Translations under genes and position numbers: made by a program | Notes under the pieces: model-generated | Databases searched by the model: none | What the model was told of the DNA's origin: nothing | Seen by the model: the letters and a program-made list of their open reading frames with translations, nothing else | Shown here: positions 35,233 through 45,018 of the stretch, in pieces | Layout: the number at the start of each line of letters is the position of its first letter | How positions within the stretch are numbered: position 1 is the stretch's first letter | Source: JBCCCJ01 sp039029315 | GTDB taxonomy: Bacteria; Bacteroidota; Bacteroidia; J057 | Reading direction: 5' to 3' | Length of the DNA stretch: 64,000 nucleotides | NCBI GenBank assembly: GCA_039029315.1 | Contig: JBCCGK010000030.1 | Span: 1 to 64,000 of the forward strand

Positions 35233-37008
35233 TTAGTATCCAGGATTTTCTACCAAATTAGGATTGTCAGCAATCCGCGCTAATCCAAGGGCATAGTAAT
35301 AGTTGCGTTCTGGATGGCTTCTGACACGACCTCTATCACCAGAGGCTATCTCTGCAGTATACATTCCAGTATCGAAATTGTAATCCCAATGGAAGCGATG
35401 TCTTTCATTTTGGTCTAGTTCCTGGACAGCAATTCTCCATCTTCTCAGATCCCAGAATACATGTTCTTCAAAGGCCAATTCTACTTGTCTTTCCTGACGG
35501 ATACTCTCTTCTGTTACTTCAACAGGTGGCATTCCGGCTCTATCACGAATTTCTCCATTCATGATATTGGCCATATCGCCATTAGGATCACCGAGATAGA
35601 AAGCGGCTTCTATGTAGTTCATCAGGATTTCTCCATACCTGAATTCGTAGAAGTCCGTATTAGACAGACCACCTCCTGTTTGCGGCAGGCTTTCATCCAG
35701 TCGCTTTCTGACTTGCAGGCTGGTAACGGCTGCATTGCGGTTTCTGGGAGGTGCAGCACCAGGCCACCCATCAGATCCAGGAACGATAAATCCTACAGCG
35801 GTGGAAGTCTGTTCTGCGCCAGTATCATCTGTATAGGTCGTACTTCTATGATAGTAAGCGCGGGCTCCTCTCCAGGGCATACCTGGATAGGAAATTGAGG
35901 CTCTCATTCGAGGATCTCTCTGACCAAAGAACCAGTCTGGATCAATGGGGGTAGCCCCGTCATACATGGCTCGGTCTACTTTCCCGGAAGTGCCATCAAC
36001 AAAATCAAACAATTCCAGTTTTTCTACATATGTTGGGAAATTGGAATTCCATCCAAATCCAAATCCATCGGGATGGGCAAACAAATCCCAGGAGTGTCCC
36101 TTGCCAGCTTCTGAATCAAACTTCTCCGCAAATATCACTTCTGGATTGTCATTTTCATCGATGAACAAATCCACATAATTCTGAACTGGATCAGGATTTT
36201 TGCGATAGAGAGAAAATGGGCCATTGTCCATGATTTCCTTAGAAGCAGCCAATGATGTTTGATAATAACTATTGGCATCAGAAGAAGGAAATCCAAGCAG
36301 ACCACTGAGTTGTTCTGTTCCGAACTGCGCAATACTGCCTGCAAACAAGGCGGCACGACTCTTCATAGCCAATGCTGTCCACTTATCTACTCTTCCTTCA
36401 AGGTCTGCCTCTTCAGGAAGATCTGCAAGAATCGCATCCATTTCTGAAATGATAAAATCGTACACCTCTTTTTCGGAATTTCTCGGGACAAATAACTCTG
36501 CCTCAGAAGCATCAATTGGCAAAGCCTGCGTTACAAGTGGAACTCCCCCATAGCGTTTTACCATTTCAAAATAAGCAAATGCCCGAAGCCATCTTGCTTC
36601 TGCCACTCGGGTTTGGACCAAAACTGGGTCCAGAGCCTCTGAATTGGGCAATTTCTCGATGTATACATTGGCCTGTCTGATATGATCATAGGGCCAGTAT
36701 GCAAGGACGCCTGCACCATTTTCGTTAAATGCGGGCCCAATTACCTGACCAAATGGTGCTTGCCAGGGAGCAAAGTTGCGACATTCTCCACCAAAGGAAT
36801 TGATCAGATTTACATTCAAGCCTGAGTTCCCAGTTTGGTAGACAAATAGAGCATCGTGATACAATTGAGCCAAATAGGCGTTAGCGAGGTTCTCATCCTC
36901 GAAAACCAGCTCTTCAGAAATGATGGTGGCCGGCAGGAGGTCGAATGCATCCTGGCAGGACATTGAGAACACCATCGTGAATACAAATAAGACTGATATC
37001 TTTTTCAT
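35233..37008 (-). CDS. SusD/RagB family glycan-binding lipoprotein 1
   Basis: 591 residues from ATG 37008 (MKKISVLFVFTMVFSMSC), where Cys18 ends a lipobox; the frame extends 9 codons further. Typical SusD features: ANAYLAQLYHDALF, EARWLRAFAYFEMVKRYGGVPLV and the C-terminal QERQVELAFEEHVFWDLRRW, ending NLVENPGY. It caps the SusC pore at the cell surface and binds oligosaccharide. It follows SusC by 27 bases and is followed by a terminator. The cargo should be the substrate of the sulfatases and GH2 enzyme downstream. Confidence 0.95.
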   Translation of the reverse strand: MKKISVLFVFTMVFSMSCQDAFDLLPATIISEELVFEDENLANAYLAQLYHDALFVYQTGNSGLNVNLINSFGGECRNFAPWQAPFGQVIGPAFNENGAGVLAYWPYDHIRQANVYIEKLPNSEALDPVLVQTRVAEARWLRAFAYFEMVKRYGGVPLVTQALPIDASEAELFVPRNSEKEVYDFIISEMDAILADLPEEADLEGRVDKWTALAMKSRAALFAGSIAQFGTEQLSGLLGFPSSDANSYYQTSLAASKEIMDNGPFSLYRKNPDPVQNYVDLFIDENDNPEVIFAEKFDSEAGKGHSWDLFAHPDGFGFGWNSNFPTYVEKLELFDFVDGTSGKVDRAMYDGATPIDPDWFFGQRDPRMRASISYPGMPWRGARAYYHRSTTYTDDTGAEQTSTAVGFIVPGSDGWPGAAPPRNRNAAVTSLQVRKRLDESLPQTGGGLSNTDFYEFRYGEILMNYIEAAFYLGDPNGDMANIMNGEIRDRAGMPPVEVTEESIRQERQVELAFEEHVFWDLRRWRIAVQELDQNERHRFHWDYNFDTGMYTAEIASGDRGRVRSHPERNYYYALGLARIADNPNLVENPGY

Positions 37009-37035
37009 GAAATATGTTTTTCTTGATTCATTCAT

Positions 37036-40000
37036 TTAGAAAGTAACTCGAATGCCTCCAGTGTAATTTCTTGTAATCGGAAGGTTCCTAACAGGATTAC
37101 CAGAAGTGGCTTCTTCAGGGTCAAAAGAGTTTTTGTAAATCCCCAATGAAGACCAGGTAAGCAGGTTCAGCCCAGCGGCATAGATCTGTACACTTTCCAA
37201 CCCAACGATAGATGTAATCTTATTTGGAATGTTAAAATATAGGTTCACATTTTTGAGGCGAAGATAGGTTACATCCTTTCTATACACATCGGAATTGCGG
37301 CCATTGTTTGCTCCTGGCGAGAGAGTTGCTGCTGGCAAGGAGGCATTGGGATTGATGTTCACGGTTGGATCATTGGGATCTGGTTCCCATCTCAAATCTC
37401 GGTGGTACACCATTGGAACAGAGAAGTTAGAGAACATGGTTCGGGCATTTCCGTTGACAGAGAGGCTAAAACGAGAGGCCCCTTGCAGCAATGCACTGAT
37501 CCCGAAGTTCTTGTAGGTCAAGCCAATCTTCATTCCGTATACCAGTTCGGGTAGCCCACTTGCGAAGGCAATGATGTCCTGATCTCTAAAGTCAATCACT
37601 CCATCCCCATTGATATCCTGGAACTTGATATCCCCAGGTTTGATGGTAGTATTGCCCAATTCGTCCTGATCGACAGGATGTTCGTCAATTTCCGCCTGAC
37701 TCATGAAAATCCCGTCAGACACATATCCAAAGTTTCTATTAACCCATTGGCCTGAACGACCCAAGATTCTCAACTGATCAGGATCTTCATATTGTTCCTC
37801 GTCGAATACTTCTCCCCATTTGGCTCTGGCAAATGTTCCATTAGGAGAAATATCAATCTTCAGATCTCCAATGCGGTGCTGATAATTCACCATCATTTCG
37901 ATTCCTCGGTTGGTTCTGGTATTCAGGTTGACCAATGGCAGGTCAGCCCCAAAGGTACTTGGGATATCCTGAATATTTTGCCCCAACAATCCTTCTCTGT
38001 TTCGATAGAATACATCGGTTTCGACATGCAGTCGTCCATCCAGGAAGGTCGCTTCCAATCCAATGTTGTAGAGAGTAATTTCTTCCCAGGTCAACAATGG
38101 GTTGGCCAATCCAAGGGTAAAGATTCTAGGCTGACTGGCATTATCTCCCAGGATGTAGATTCCATTTTGAGAATATCCTGATAAGTAGTCAAATCCATTC
38201 AATCCATTGGCTGAATCATCTCCCAATTGAGAGTAGGATACACGCAGTTTCAAGTGATCAAGCGTTTTGGAGGATTCCAGGAAGGACTCTCTGGAGATCA
38301 CCCATGCACCAGAGAAACTTGGGAAATATCCCCATCTTGTTTCAGGCGCAAAGAGGACGTTTCCATCAGCTCGCAAGGTTGCTTCAAACAGATATTTCCC
38401 TTGAAATCCATAATTGAATCGACCCACTACACTCTTTCGTCCAATATCAGCGAGAGAGGTACCATTGGCAAACTGCAAATCCTGCGATCCCGTAAAGATT
38501 TCAGGAATGGCTGTTGTCAGGAGATCAGCTCTGCTGGCAGAAATACTGGTTTGTTGCCGGGTAATCTGTTCTGCCAATGCCAGAAACTTGATATCGTGAT
38601 CACCAAATGTGTTGGCATATTCAAGAGAGAGTAATGGATAGAGTTGTTGGCGTCGCAGTTGAGCATCTGCCACACTGCTTCTTGCTCCATTTACTCCTTT
38701 GCTTTGGTAGGTATCTGTTTCATGTTCATAATCCCATACCTCAAATGGTTTGTTCAGGGATTTGGTTCCTCTTTGAAGCAATTCTGAATTCACTTCTGCT
38801 CTGATTTTCATCCCAGAGATAAAGGGAACCTTGTATGTCAAGGCCAGTTTTCCTCTAAAAATTTCATCTCTCCTATCCCAAAATCCCTTGATGTCTCTCA
38901 TCGTTCTGGCGATTGGCTGTCGCTGGTTGAAGCCAGACCAGGGAGTAAAGGAAGGATCAGGAAACTCTGTACGAAGGGTTGGCTGAGCAGTTGCCAGTTG
39001 GACAAATACTTCATTCAGTCCCTCAACAGATCTTTTGGTTTCATCCACCTGATAGGACATATCTGCCGAGAAGCTGATATTTTTTGTTACATCCACATCA
39101 ATGTTAGATCTCACATTGAATCGGGTATAGTCAAAATCTCTGCTTCGGAAATAGCTTTCATGTTGGGTAAATCCTACAGAGGTGAAATACCGAACATTGC
39201 CTGCCCCTCCTGACACCTTCAGACTGTGCTGTTGCAAGGGGGCGCCATTTTTGATTAAGGCTCCTCTCCAGTCTCCTCCTTCAAAGCCTGGAGCACCGGT
39301 TCTATAATTTTCAACATCTGATGCTGAATAGGTAGCATCTGCATCTCCAATGTCCAGGAGATCTGCCTCTCGATAAAGCTGGGCAAAATCAGCGGCTCCT
39401 ACGGGTTCAAGGAAGGCAGTTGCCTCTTGAACAGTAAAGCTTCCATCATAACTCAATTTCGGAGGGCCAATCTTTCCTCGTTTGGTGGTAACCAGGATGA
39501 CACCGTTTCCTGCACGAGATCCATATACCGCAGCCGAAGCATCTTTCAATACAGTCATACTCTCAATGTCATTCGGGTCAATTCGGTCCAATCCACCAGT
39601 AACCTGCACCCCATCAACCAGAATGAGTGGATTCCCTGCAAAGCCACGAATTCGGATAGTAGTTTGATCTCCTCCAGGCAAACCAGAGGCTTGATTGGTT
39701 ACAACACCGGGAAATCTCCCTGCCAGGAGACCAGAGGTACTGGCCGTAGGAACGACAGTCAGTTCATCGCCCTTTATCGTCGATACTGATCCCGTCAAGT
39801 TGACTTTCTTCTCAGCACCATAGCCAATAATGACAACTTCATCTACCAGTTTTTCTTCCTCCAGGCTAATGTTGATTGTGGTTTGGTCTCCCACCTCTAC
39901 TGTCTGATCCACATAACCGATTTGGGAGAAACGAAGAGAAGCACCTGCAGATACCTCGATCTGGTACTTTCCTTCAGCATTGGCAAGAACCCCACGGGCT

Positions 40001-40149
40001 GTGCCTTCTTCTATGACAGTAACCCCGACAAGAACTTGCCCATTGGCATCTGTCACCGTACCCGAAACTTGTTGCTGGGCTAGCAAAGCAGTGCTCATGC
40101 CTATCCCGAACATCAATAGGAGTACTTTTAATAGAGTAGCTTGTTTCAT
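37036..40149 (-). CDS. SusC/RagA family TonB-dependent receptor 1
   Basis: 1037 residues. Signal peptide (LLKVLLLMFGIGMSTALLAQ), a carboxypeptidase-like regulatory domain (about 28-105, GTVTDANGQVLVGVTV), a TonB-box/plug region with DEVVIIGYGAEKKVNLTG, the conserved DPNDIESMTVLKDASAAVYG segment, and a long beta-barrel. It imports glycan fragments across the outer membrane using TonB energy. The pair SusC-SusD is transcribed on the minus strand downstream of the hybrid sensor gene; 385 bases separate them. Confidence 0.96.
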   Translation of the reverse strand: MKQATLLKVLLLMFGIGMSTALLAQQQVSGTVTDANGQVLVGVTVIEEGTARGVLANAEGKYQIEVSAGASLRFSQIGYVDQTVEVGDQTTINISLEEEKLVDEVVIIGYGAEKKVNLTGSVSTIKGDELTVVPTASTSGLLAGRFPGVVTNQASGLPGGDQTTIRIRGFAGNPLILVDGVQVTGGLDRIDPNDIESMTVLKDASAAVYGSRAGNGVILVTTKRGKIGPPKLSYDGSFTVQEATAFLEPVGAADFAQLYREADLLDIGDADATYSASDVENYRTGAPGFEGGDWRGALIKNGAPLQQHSLKVSGGAGNVRYFTSVGFTQHESYFRSRDFDYTRFNVRSNIDVDVTKNISFSADMSYQVDETKRSVEGLNEVFVQLATAQPTLRTEFPDPSFTPWSGFNQRQPIARTMRDIKGFWDRRDEIFRGKLALTYKVPFISGMKIRAEVNSELLQRGTKSLNKPFEVWDYEHETDTYQSKGVNGARSSVADAQLRRQQLYPLLSLEYANTFGDHDIKFLALAEQITRQQTSISASRADLLTTAIPEIFTGSQDLQFANGTSLADIGRKSVVGRFNYGFQGKYLFEATLRADGNVLFAPETRWGYFPSFSGAWVISRESFLESSKTLDHLKLRVSYSQLGDDSANGLNGFDYLSGYSQNGIYILGDNASQPRIFTLGLANPLLTWEEITLYNIGLEATFLDGRLHVETDVFYRNREGLLGQNIQDIPSTFGADLPLVNLNTRTNRGIEMMVNYQHRIGDLKIDISPNGTFARAKWGEVFDEEQYEDPDQLRILGRSGQWVNRNFGYVSDGIFMSQAEIDEHPVDQDELGNTTIKPGDIKFQDINGDGVIDFRDQDIIAFASGLPELVYGMKIGLTYKNFGISALLQGASRFSLSVNGNARTMFSNFSVPMVYHRDLRWEPDPNDPTVNINPNASLPAATLSPGANNGRNSDVYRKDVTYLRLKNVNLYFNIPNKITSIVGLESVQIYAAGLNLLTWSSLGIYKNSFDPEEATSGNPVRNLPITRNYTGGIRVTF

Positions 40150-40534
40150 AGTAAGTAGTAATTGTTCAAAAACATTGACAAAAAAATAAACCTATCTCAT
40201 GAGGTTTTCTCAAATACACATTCAAATTTGGTAACATTTGGACACTAAAGAGGGGGGCAAATGGATCAACTAGGGGGGGATGGGCGTTCAATTGAATAAG
40301 GAGGTGAGACATAGCCAGATAATCAGGAAGAAGAGGGCGACAAGGAGAATAAAAACCACTTTTCTTGCTACAGTCAAATGGAATGCACGCCACTTTGGAG
40401 GGGTTTTGTTGATTTTTTGCACAGTTAGTCCCTTATTGCTCTACCCGAGCAAGCGGACTCAAGTTAAAGCTGAATTTGTCCGAGGGACTGGGGATGTGGA
40501 GTCAATTGGCGGGGGCTAATCGTGCAAGTTGAGA
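40150..40534. other. Intergenic region upstream of susC 1
   Basis: 385 bases between the hybrid regulator stop and SusC. It must contain the SusC promoter, and probably the target site of the hybrid regulator's AraC domain. Reading the minus strand, TAGGTTTA (close to the TAnnTTTG -7 element) lies about 45 bases before the SusC ATG, which is weak. A short plus-strand open frame at 40280-40519 looks spurious. Confidence 0.4.
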
Positions 40535-43500
40535 TTAGCTGACTGATCTACCTGGGGTAGGGGCGTTTTTTTGTAAATACTCAGAGGGATTCATTCCAAA
40601 TTGTTCCCGGAATGAGGTACGAAAATATTTAAGGTCATTGAATCCGACCATAAAGGCGATTTCAGAAATATTGTAGGAGGTCGACTGCATGGTTTCAGCT
40701 GCTTTTTTGAGGCGAATAGAGCGAATAAAAGCACTGGAAGTATATCCAGTCAGTGCCTTGATTTTTCGATAAAAGGTAGAGGGACTCATGGCCAGCGATT
40801 TGGCCAAAAAATCCCGACTAAACGCTTCATTCATCAAATTGTCCTCCACCAATTTGATCACATCACTCAGGAATTGTTGGTCAGGTGACAGGGAGCTATT
40901 TTCAACGGCTTTCAGACGAATGGTTTGAGTGAAAAAGGACTTTAATTTTTCCCGACCTGCCAACAATCCATTTACCTGCGCCTTCAACACAACTGGCTGA
41001 AAGGGTTTGGTAATATAGGCATCCGCCCCAGAGTCATAGCCTTTGACCTGAAAGACGGTAGAGGTACGAGCAGTCAATAAAATGACTGGAATATGAGCCG
41101 TTGACTCTCCTTCTTTGATTTGCTTGCAAAAGGCCAGTCCATCCATTTTCGGCATCATCAAATCACTGATGATAAGATCTGGAACCCATGTATCGACCAT
41201 CTCCAACCCCTCTTCACCATTTTCTGCTTCCGCCACCTCATATAGCTTCTCAAAAATATTCCGAATGAATATCCGAATCTCTGGATTGTCTTCGACAATC
41301 AGAAGTTTGGCAAGAGGAGGGAGAATAGATCTTGGCATATCCGTCCGCCCCCCCCTAGCCATCTCTCTGGCTATTGGTTTATGATAATGGCTGGTATGTT
41401 CGGAATTTTTAAATCCATCGATCATATCCGCTTGGGATAAATGCGCGTTGCCCAAAGGCAAATGCACGGTAAAAGTACTCCCCTCCCCTAGCTGACTTTC
41501 AGCCTCTATGCTCCCCTTGTGAAGCTCTACAAGCGTTTTGGCTAAAGACAATCCGATGCCCGTCCCAACCAGCTTGACAGTATCTGTATTCGCTATCTGA
41601 TAGAATCTGTCAAAAATTTTCTCCACCACTTCCCCACCCATCCCAAGTCCATTGTCTCGCACGAGGATTTCGCAAAATCCCTGAGGAAATTGCGCTTTCA
41701 AGGAATCAGGAGACTGGGATACCTGACGAACACAAAAATCAATTTGCTGGCCTGTTGAGGTGTATTTAAATGCATTGGACAGCAGATTGCACAAAACAAT
41801 CTCCATCTTGTCCCGATCATAGTACAAGGGGATCTCCTGATCGCTATGCTCAAATCTGAAGGTGATTTGTTGGTGTTCTGCCAACATGCGAAAAGACAGG
41901 TATACTTCATGGGCAAAATTTCTGAAGTTGCCCTCAGCCGCCTGTAAGCTCATATTCCCACTCTCCGCTTTTCGGAAGTCGAGCAGCTGATTCACCAATC
42001 CCAATAGACGTTGTCCATTGCGGTGGATGCTAGCGACCATTTCCTTCAACCGTCCCCCGAGCTCTTCTTCCTCCTTGAGTTGTTCCAAAGGGCCAGTGAT
42101 AAGGGTAAGCGGACTGCGAAGCTCGTGGGTGATATTGGTGAAAAAACGCGTTTTCATCTCTGCCATTTCCATCTCTTTTTCGCGTTCAAGCCTGGCAATC
42201 TCCAATTTATTTTTCAAGCCATTTTGCAAACTGATGATATGACGATACAAAAGCAGTAGGCCCATAATCAACATTCCATAGAGAATAAATGCCTGCCAGC
42301 TTGCCCAGAATGGCGGGAGAATTTCAATCGCCAGCCTTGCCTCTGATTCACTCCATACGCCTTTGCTATTGACAGCTTTCACCCGAAAAGTATATTTTTG
42401 AGGCTTGAGGTTGGTATAGGTGACACTTCTTTGGCCGCCTACGGTATTCCACTCTTCCTCCAGCCCATCCATCATATAGACATATGTATTGCCGAAAGGC
42501 GCATAAAAGTCGAGGGCGGTATATTCTATCGAAAAAACATTCTCTCTATGGCTCAAGTGAATTTCCTGACTATACTCAATGGATTTGTCCAGAATAATCC
42601 GATCATTGAATGGCATTCCCACTCGGACTTCCTGATTGAAGACCTTTAGCCCTGTCAATAAGATAGGAGGGGCAACAGAATGATTCACAATAGAGTCCGG
42701 GTGAAAAAAATTCAATCCTCGAATCCCTCCGAAATAAAAAATTCCTTCTTTATCACGATAGGCAACATTTTCCATAAATGAATTGGATTGCAGACCGTCA
42801 TTCACATCATAATTCAGGAATATTCCTTTGTCAGGATTGAAGGTTGAAATGCCCTTGTTGGTACTCACCCATAGGTTCCCTTTATCATCCTCCAGGATTC
42901 CGTGGATATAGTTATTGGGGAGTCCATCCTGCTCCTGAAAACACCGGAATGCCAATGAATCTCCTCCCAGGGGAATAGCCAGATTCAATCCATTGGGGGT
43001 ACCGACCCATAGACGCTTCCGACGATCTTCGTACATGCAAATGATGATATCGCTGCTCAAAGAGCTGACATCTCCCTGTTTTTTGGGATAATGAAGGAAG
43101 GAATCAGTCTCTTCCTGGTACAAATGCAATCCTCCATAGGTGCCTACCCATAATCTCTTTTCTTGGTCTTCAAGGAGACAACTGACTCGGTAATGTTGGA
43201 GACTTCCTGCTTCCTCTCCTTGCTCATAGACCTTGAATGTTCTTTGACTCAAGGGCCCTGTGTCAATGGATTTTCGCAGCCCATCTAGCTGCCTGCCAAA
43301 CCAGTAGGTTCCATCAGAAGTCTGAAGAAAGGCTGAAATATGAGATTGGCGAATGGGAGTGGACTGTTTTTCCTCTATAATGGATTGTTGGTGGAAAGCA
43401 TAGGTTTCGGCATTTTTTTCAATTCTATACAAGGAATGCTTGGTAGTCAACCACAAGTTCTCATAATGATCTTCATAGATAACTTTGGCGCCTGGTTTTG

Positions 43501-44710
43501 AGCCAGGGGGAAGGGGCAGGCTTAATCGCTGAAAGGGCTGTCCATCCTGGCTGTAATGAACATCTTCTCCTCCTTTTGTCCCTACCCACAAGACTTCATC
43601 CTGATCTTTAAGGACGGACCAGATCGGTTCTCTGGGAAATCCTGCCATGCCTGAAGCATTCCGCTTCAGACCAAATTGCTTGATTCGTTCGTCCAATTTG
43701 CATAGCCCTCCTCCATTGGTTCCAACCCAAAAGATTCCTGACCGATCCTGATGCACACAAAGCACATCCCGATACAATTCCCGGTCTCCATCCTTGTTCT
43801 CATCGTGAAGATCATACCGAATCAGCCTCCCCGTGTCTCGCTGATATAAATTCCAGCCTCCTCCCCAACTACCAATCCATATCCGCTTTTGACGATCAGT
43901 ATGGATAAAGTGCATATTGATGGGCCGCCCCTCCTTCTTATGCGGGTAATCTGTAGCGATTGCCCGCAACTCTTCCTTCTCCCGATCAAATTGGAACAAG
44001 CCAGCCCCCCATGTTCCCAAAAATAGCTGTTGGGAAAGGGGATCCTCCAATACACTGGTAAATCTCTGATGATTATAATAATGGTCTAATAAGACCCCTT
44101 CTCCTGACAATTTGTACAGTCCATTAGGAGAAGCGATCCATATATGACCATCCTGGCTTTGTGTGATCATTTGGATTGTCACCCCTGCAAAAAGATGGCG
44201 AGTTCTCTTGCTTTGAGGATCCAGGATGGTCAGTCCATTTTCCCAGGTTCCCATCCAGATCTCTCCCGCTTCTGACTCAATCAATGAGATGATGCGATTG
44301 CCACTTAATCTGGATGAATCCGGATGATCTACAGAAAAATGTTCAAATCGATCGTATTCTGGCTGATAATAACTTAAGCCATTCGATTTGGTTCCAATCC
44401 AAATATTGCCAAGGTGATCTTCTATCAAAGATTCGATCGAATTATTGGCCAAACTATTGGCATTGCCGATTTCATTCTGAAAAACCTTAAAGGTGTAGCC
44501 ATCAAATCGGTTCAAGCCCCCTCTTGTTCCTATCCATAAGAATCCACGCCTATCCTGAAGAATAGCAGTAACTTCACTTTGAGAAAGGCCTTCATCAGAG
44601 GTAAAGTATTGAATATTGGAAAACACAGGTGTGTCTTGAGCCAACAGTACCATTGGGCAGCAACTCAGAATAAGGAGAGTGCAACTAAAAATGAAAGGGC
44701 GGCAATTCAT
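40535..44710 (-). CDS. Hybrid two-component system sensor/AraC regulator
   Basis: 1391 residues. Residues 1-24 signal peptide; 30-690 a series of regulator propeller blades (repeated GxxWIGTxGGLxxF), the periplasmic ligand sensor; about 715-790 the Y_Y_Y domain; 803-823 a membrane segment; HisKA with His862 (THELRSPLT); HATPase with Asn979, DNGLGMG and GTGIGLSLAK; a receiver with Asp1183 (ISDLMMPKMDG); and an AraC-type DNA-binding domain (about 1290-1385). All phosphorelay residues are intact. It should bind a glycan fragment in the periplasm and activate the adjacent SusC/SusD and sulfatase genes. Confidence 0.95.
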   Translation of the reverse strand: MNCRPFIFSCTLLILSCCPMVLLAQDTPVFSNIQYFTSDEGLSQSEVTAILQDRRGFLWIGTRGGLNRFDGYTFKVFQNEIGNANSLANNSIESLIEDHLGNIWIGTKSNGLSYYQPEYDRFEHFSVDHPDSSRLSGNRIISLIESEAGEIWMGTWENGLTILDPQSKRTRHLFAGVTIQMITQSQDGHIWIASPNGLYKLSGEGVLLDHYYNHQRFTSVLEDPLSQQLFLGTWGAGLFQFDREKEELRAIATDYPHKKEGRPINMHFIHTDRQKRIWIGSWGGGWNLYQRDTGRLIRYDLHDENKDGDRELYRDVLCVHQDRSGIFWVGTNGGGLCKLDERIKQFGLKRNASGMAGFPREPIWSVLKDQDEVLWVGTKGGEDVHYSQDGQPFQRLSLPLPPGSKPGAKVIYEDHYENLWLTTKHSLYRIEKNAETYAFHQQSIIEEKQSTPIRQSHISAFLQTSDGTYWFGRQLDGLRKSIDTGPLSQRTFKVYEQGEEAGSLQHYRVSCLLEDQEKRLWVGTYGGLHLYQEETDSFLHYPKKQGDVSSLSSDIIICMYEDRRKRLWVGTPNGLNLAIPLGGDSLAFRCFQEQDGLPNNYIHGILEDDKGNLWVSTNKGISTFNPDKGIFLNYDVNDGLQSNSFMENVAYRDKEGIFYFGGIRGLNFFHPDSIVNHSVAPPILLTGLKVFNQEVRVGMPFNDRIILDKSIEYSQEIHLSHRENVFSIEYTALDFYAPFGNTYVYMMDGLEEEWNTVGGQRSVTYTNLKPQKYTFRVKAVNSKGVWSESEARLAIEILPPFWASWQAFILYGMLIMGLLLLYRHIISLQNGLKNKLEIARLEREKEMEMAEMKTRFFTNITHELRSPLTLITGPLEQLKEEEELGGRLKEMVASIHRNGQRLLGLVNQLLDFRKAESGNMSLQAAEGNFRNFAHEVYLSFRMLAEHQQITFRFEHSDQEIPLYYDRDKMEIVLCNLLSNAFKYTSTGQQIDFCVRQVSQSPDSLKAQFPQGFCEILVRDNGLGMGGEVVEKIFDRFYQIANTDTVKLVGTGIGLSLAKTLVELHKGSIEAESQLGEGSTFTVHLPLGNAHLSQADMIDGFKNSEHTSHYHKPIAREMARGGRTDMPRSILPPLAKLLIVEDNPEIRIFIRNIFEKLYEVAEAENGEEGLEMVDTWVPDLIISDLMMPKMDGLAFCKQIKEGESTAHIPVILLTARTSTVFQVKGYDSGADAYITKPFQPVVLKAQVNGLLAGREKLKSFFTQTIRLKAVENSSLSPDQQFLSDVIKLVEDNLMNEAFSRDFLAKSLAMSPSTFYRKIKALTGYTSSAFIRSIRLKKAAETMQSTSYNISEIAFMVGFNDLKYFRTSFREQFGMNPSEYLQKNAPTPGRSVS

Positions 44711-45018
44711 AAAAAGTCTTCTCTATTCTCGAAATGAATCTTTTTTTATCAATTTGATCTGAAGTTTCATTTATTTACTGCAAACAAGGAATAAACATAC
44801 AATTAATTGCTTGAATCAGGCCTATTGAGCAAGGAGACTGGGTGATCATTAAGTTTGGAAAATAAGGGAATTAGAGAAACAAATAATAAAAAATGCCCTT
44901 ATTTCCTGTGTGTTTTTACTCCCAATCCAATCGAACATTTTACCCTTCTTAAATATAAAGACAAACTTTTGAATAACTTAATCCAAACCAGCGAAACCAG
45001 TTAAAAGAATAGCTATCT
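44711..45018. other. Divergent intergenic region, hybrid sensor / GntP permease
   Basis: 308 AT-rich bases between two divergent genes. TAAGTTTG (44850-44857) fits the Bacteroidota -7 consensus TAnnTTTG, with TTG (44825-44827) about 22 bases upstream as a possible -33 element in the plus direction. No strong hairpin or repeat seen. Confidence 0.4.
44825..44857 (+). promoter_or_regulatory. Possible Bacteroidota-type promoter for the GntP permease gene
   Basis: TTG at 44825 and TAAGTTTG at 44850 match the -33/-7 pattern of the primary sigma factor of Bacteroidota (TTTG...TAnnTTTG), spaced 22 bases. It lies about 160 bases upstream of the permease start, leaving a long leader. Pattern match only. 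Confidence 0.25.

Noticed and set aside
40280..40519. 79-residue plus-strand open frame between the hybrid sensor and SusC
   Set aside because: It lies in the promoter region, is rich in Arg and Lys without pattern, and overlaps the likely regulatory sequence.
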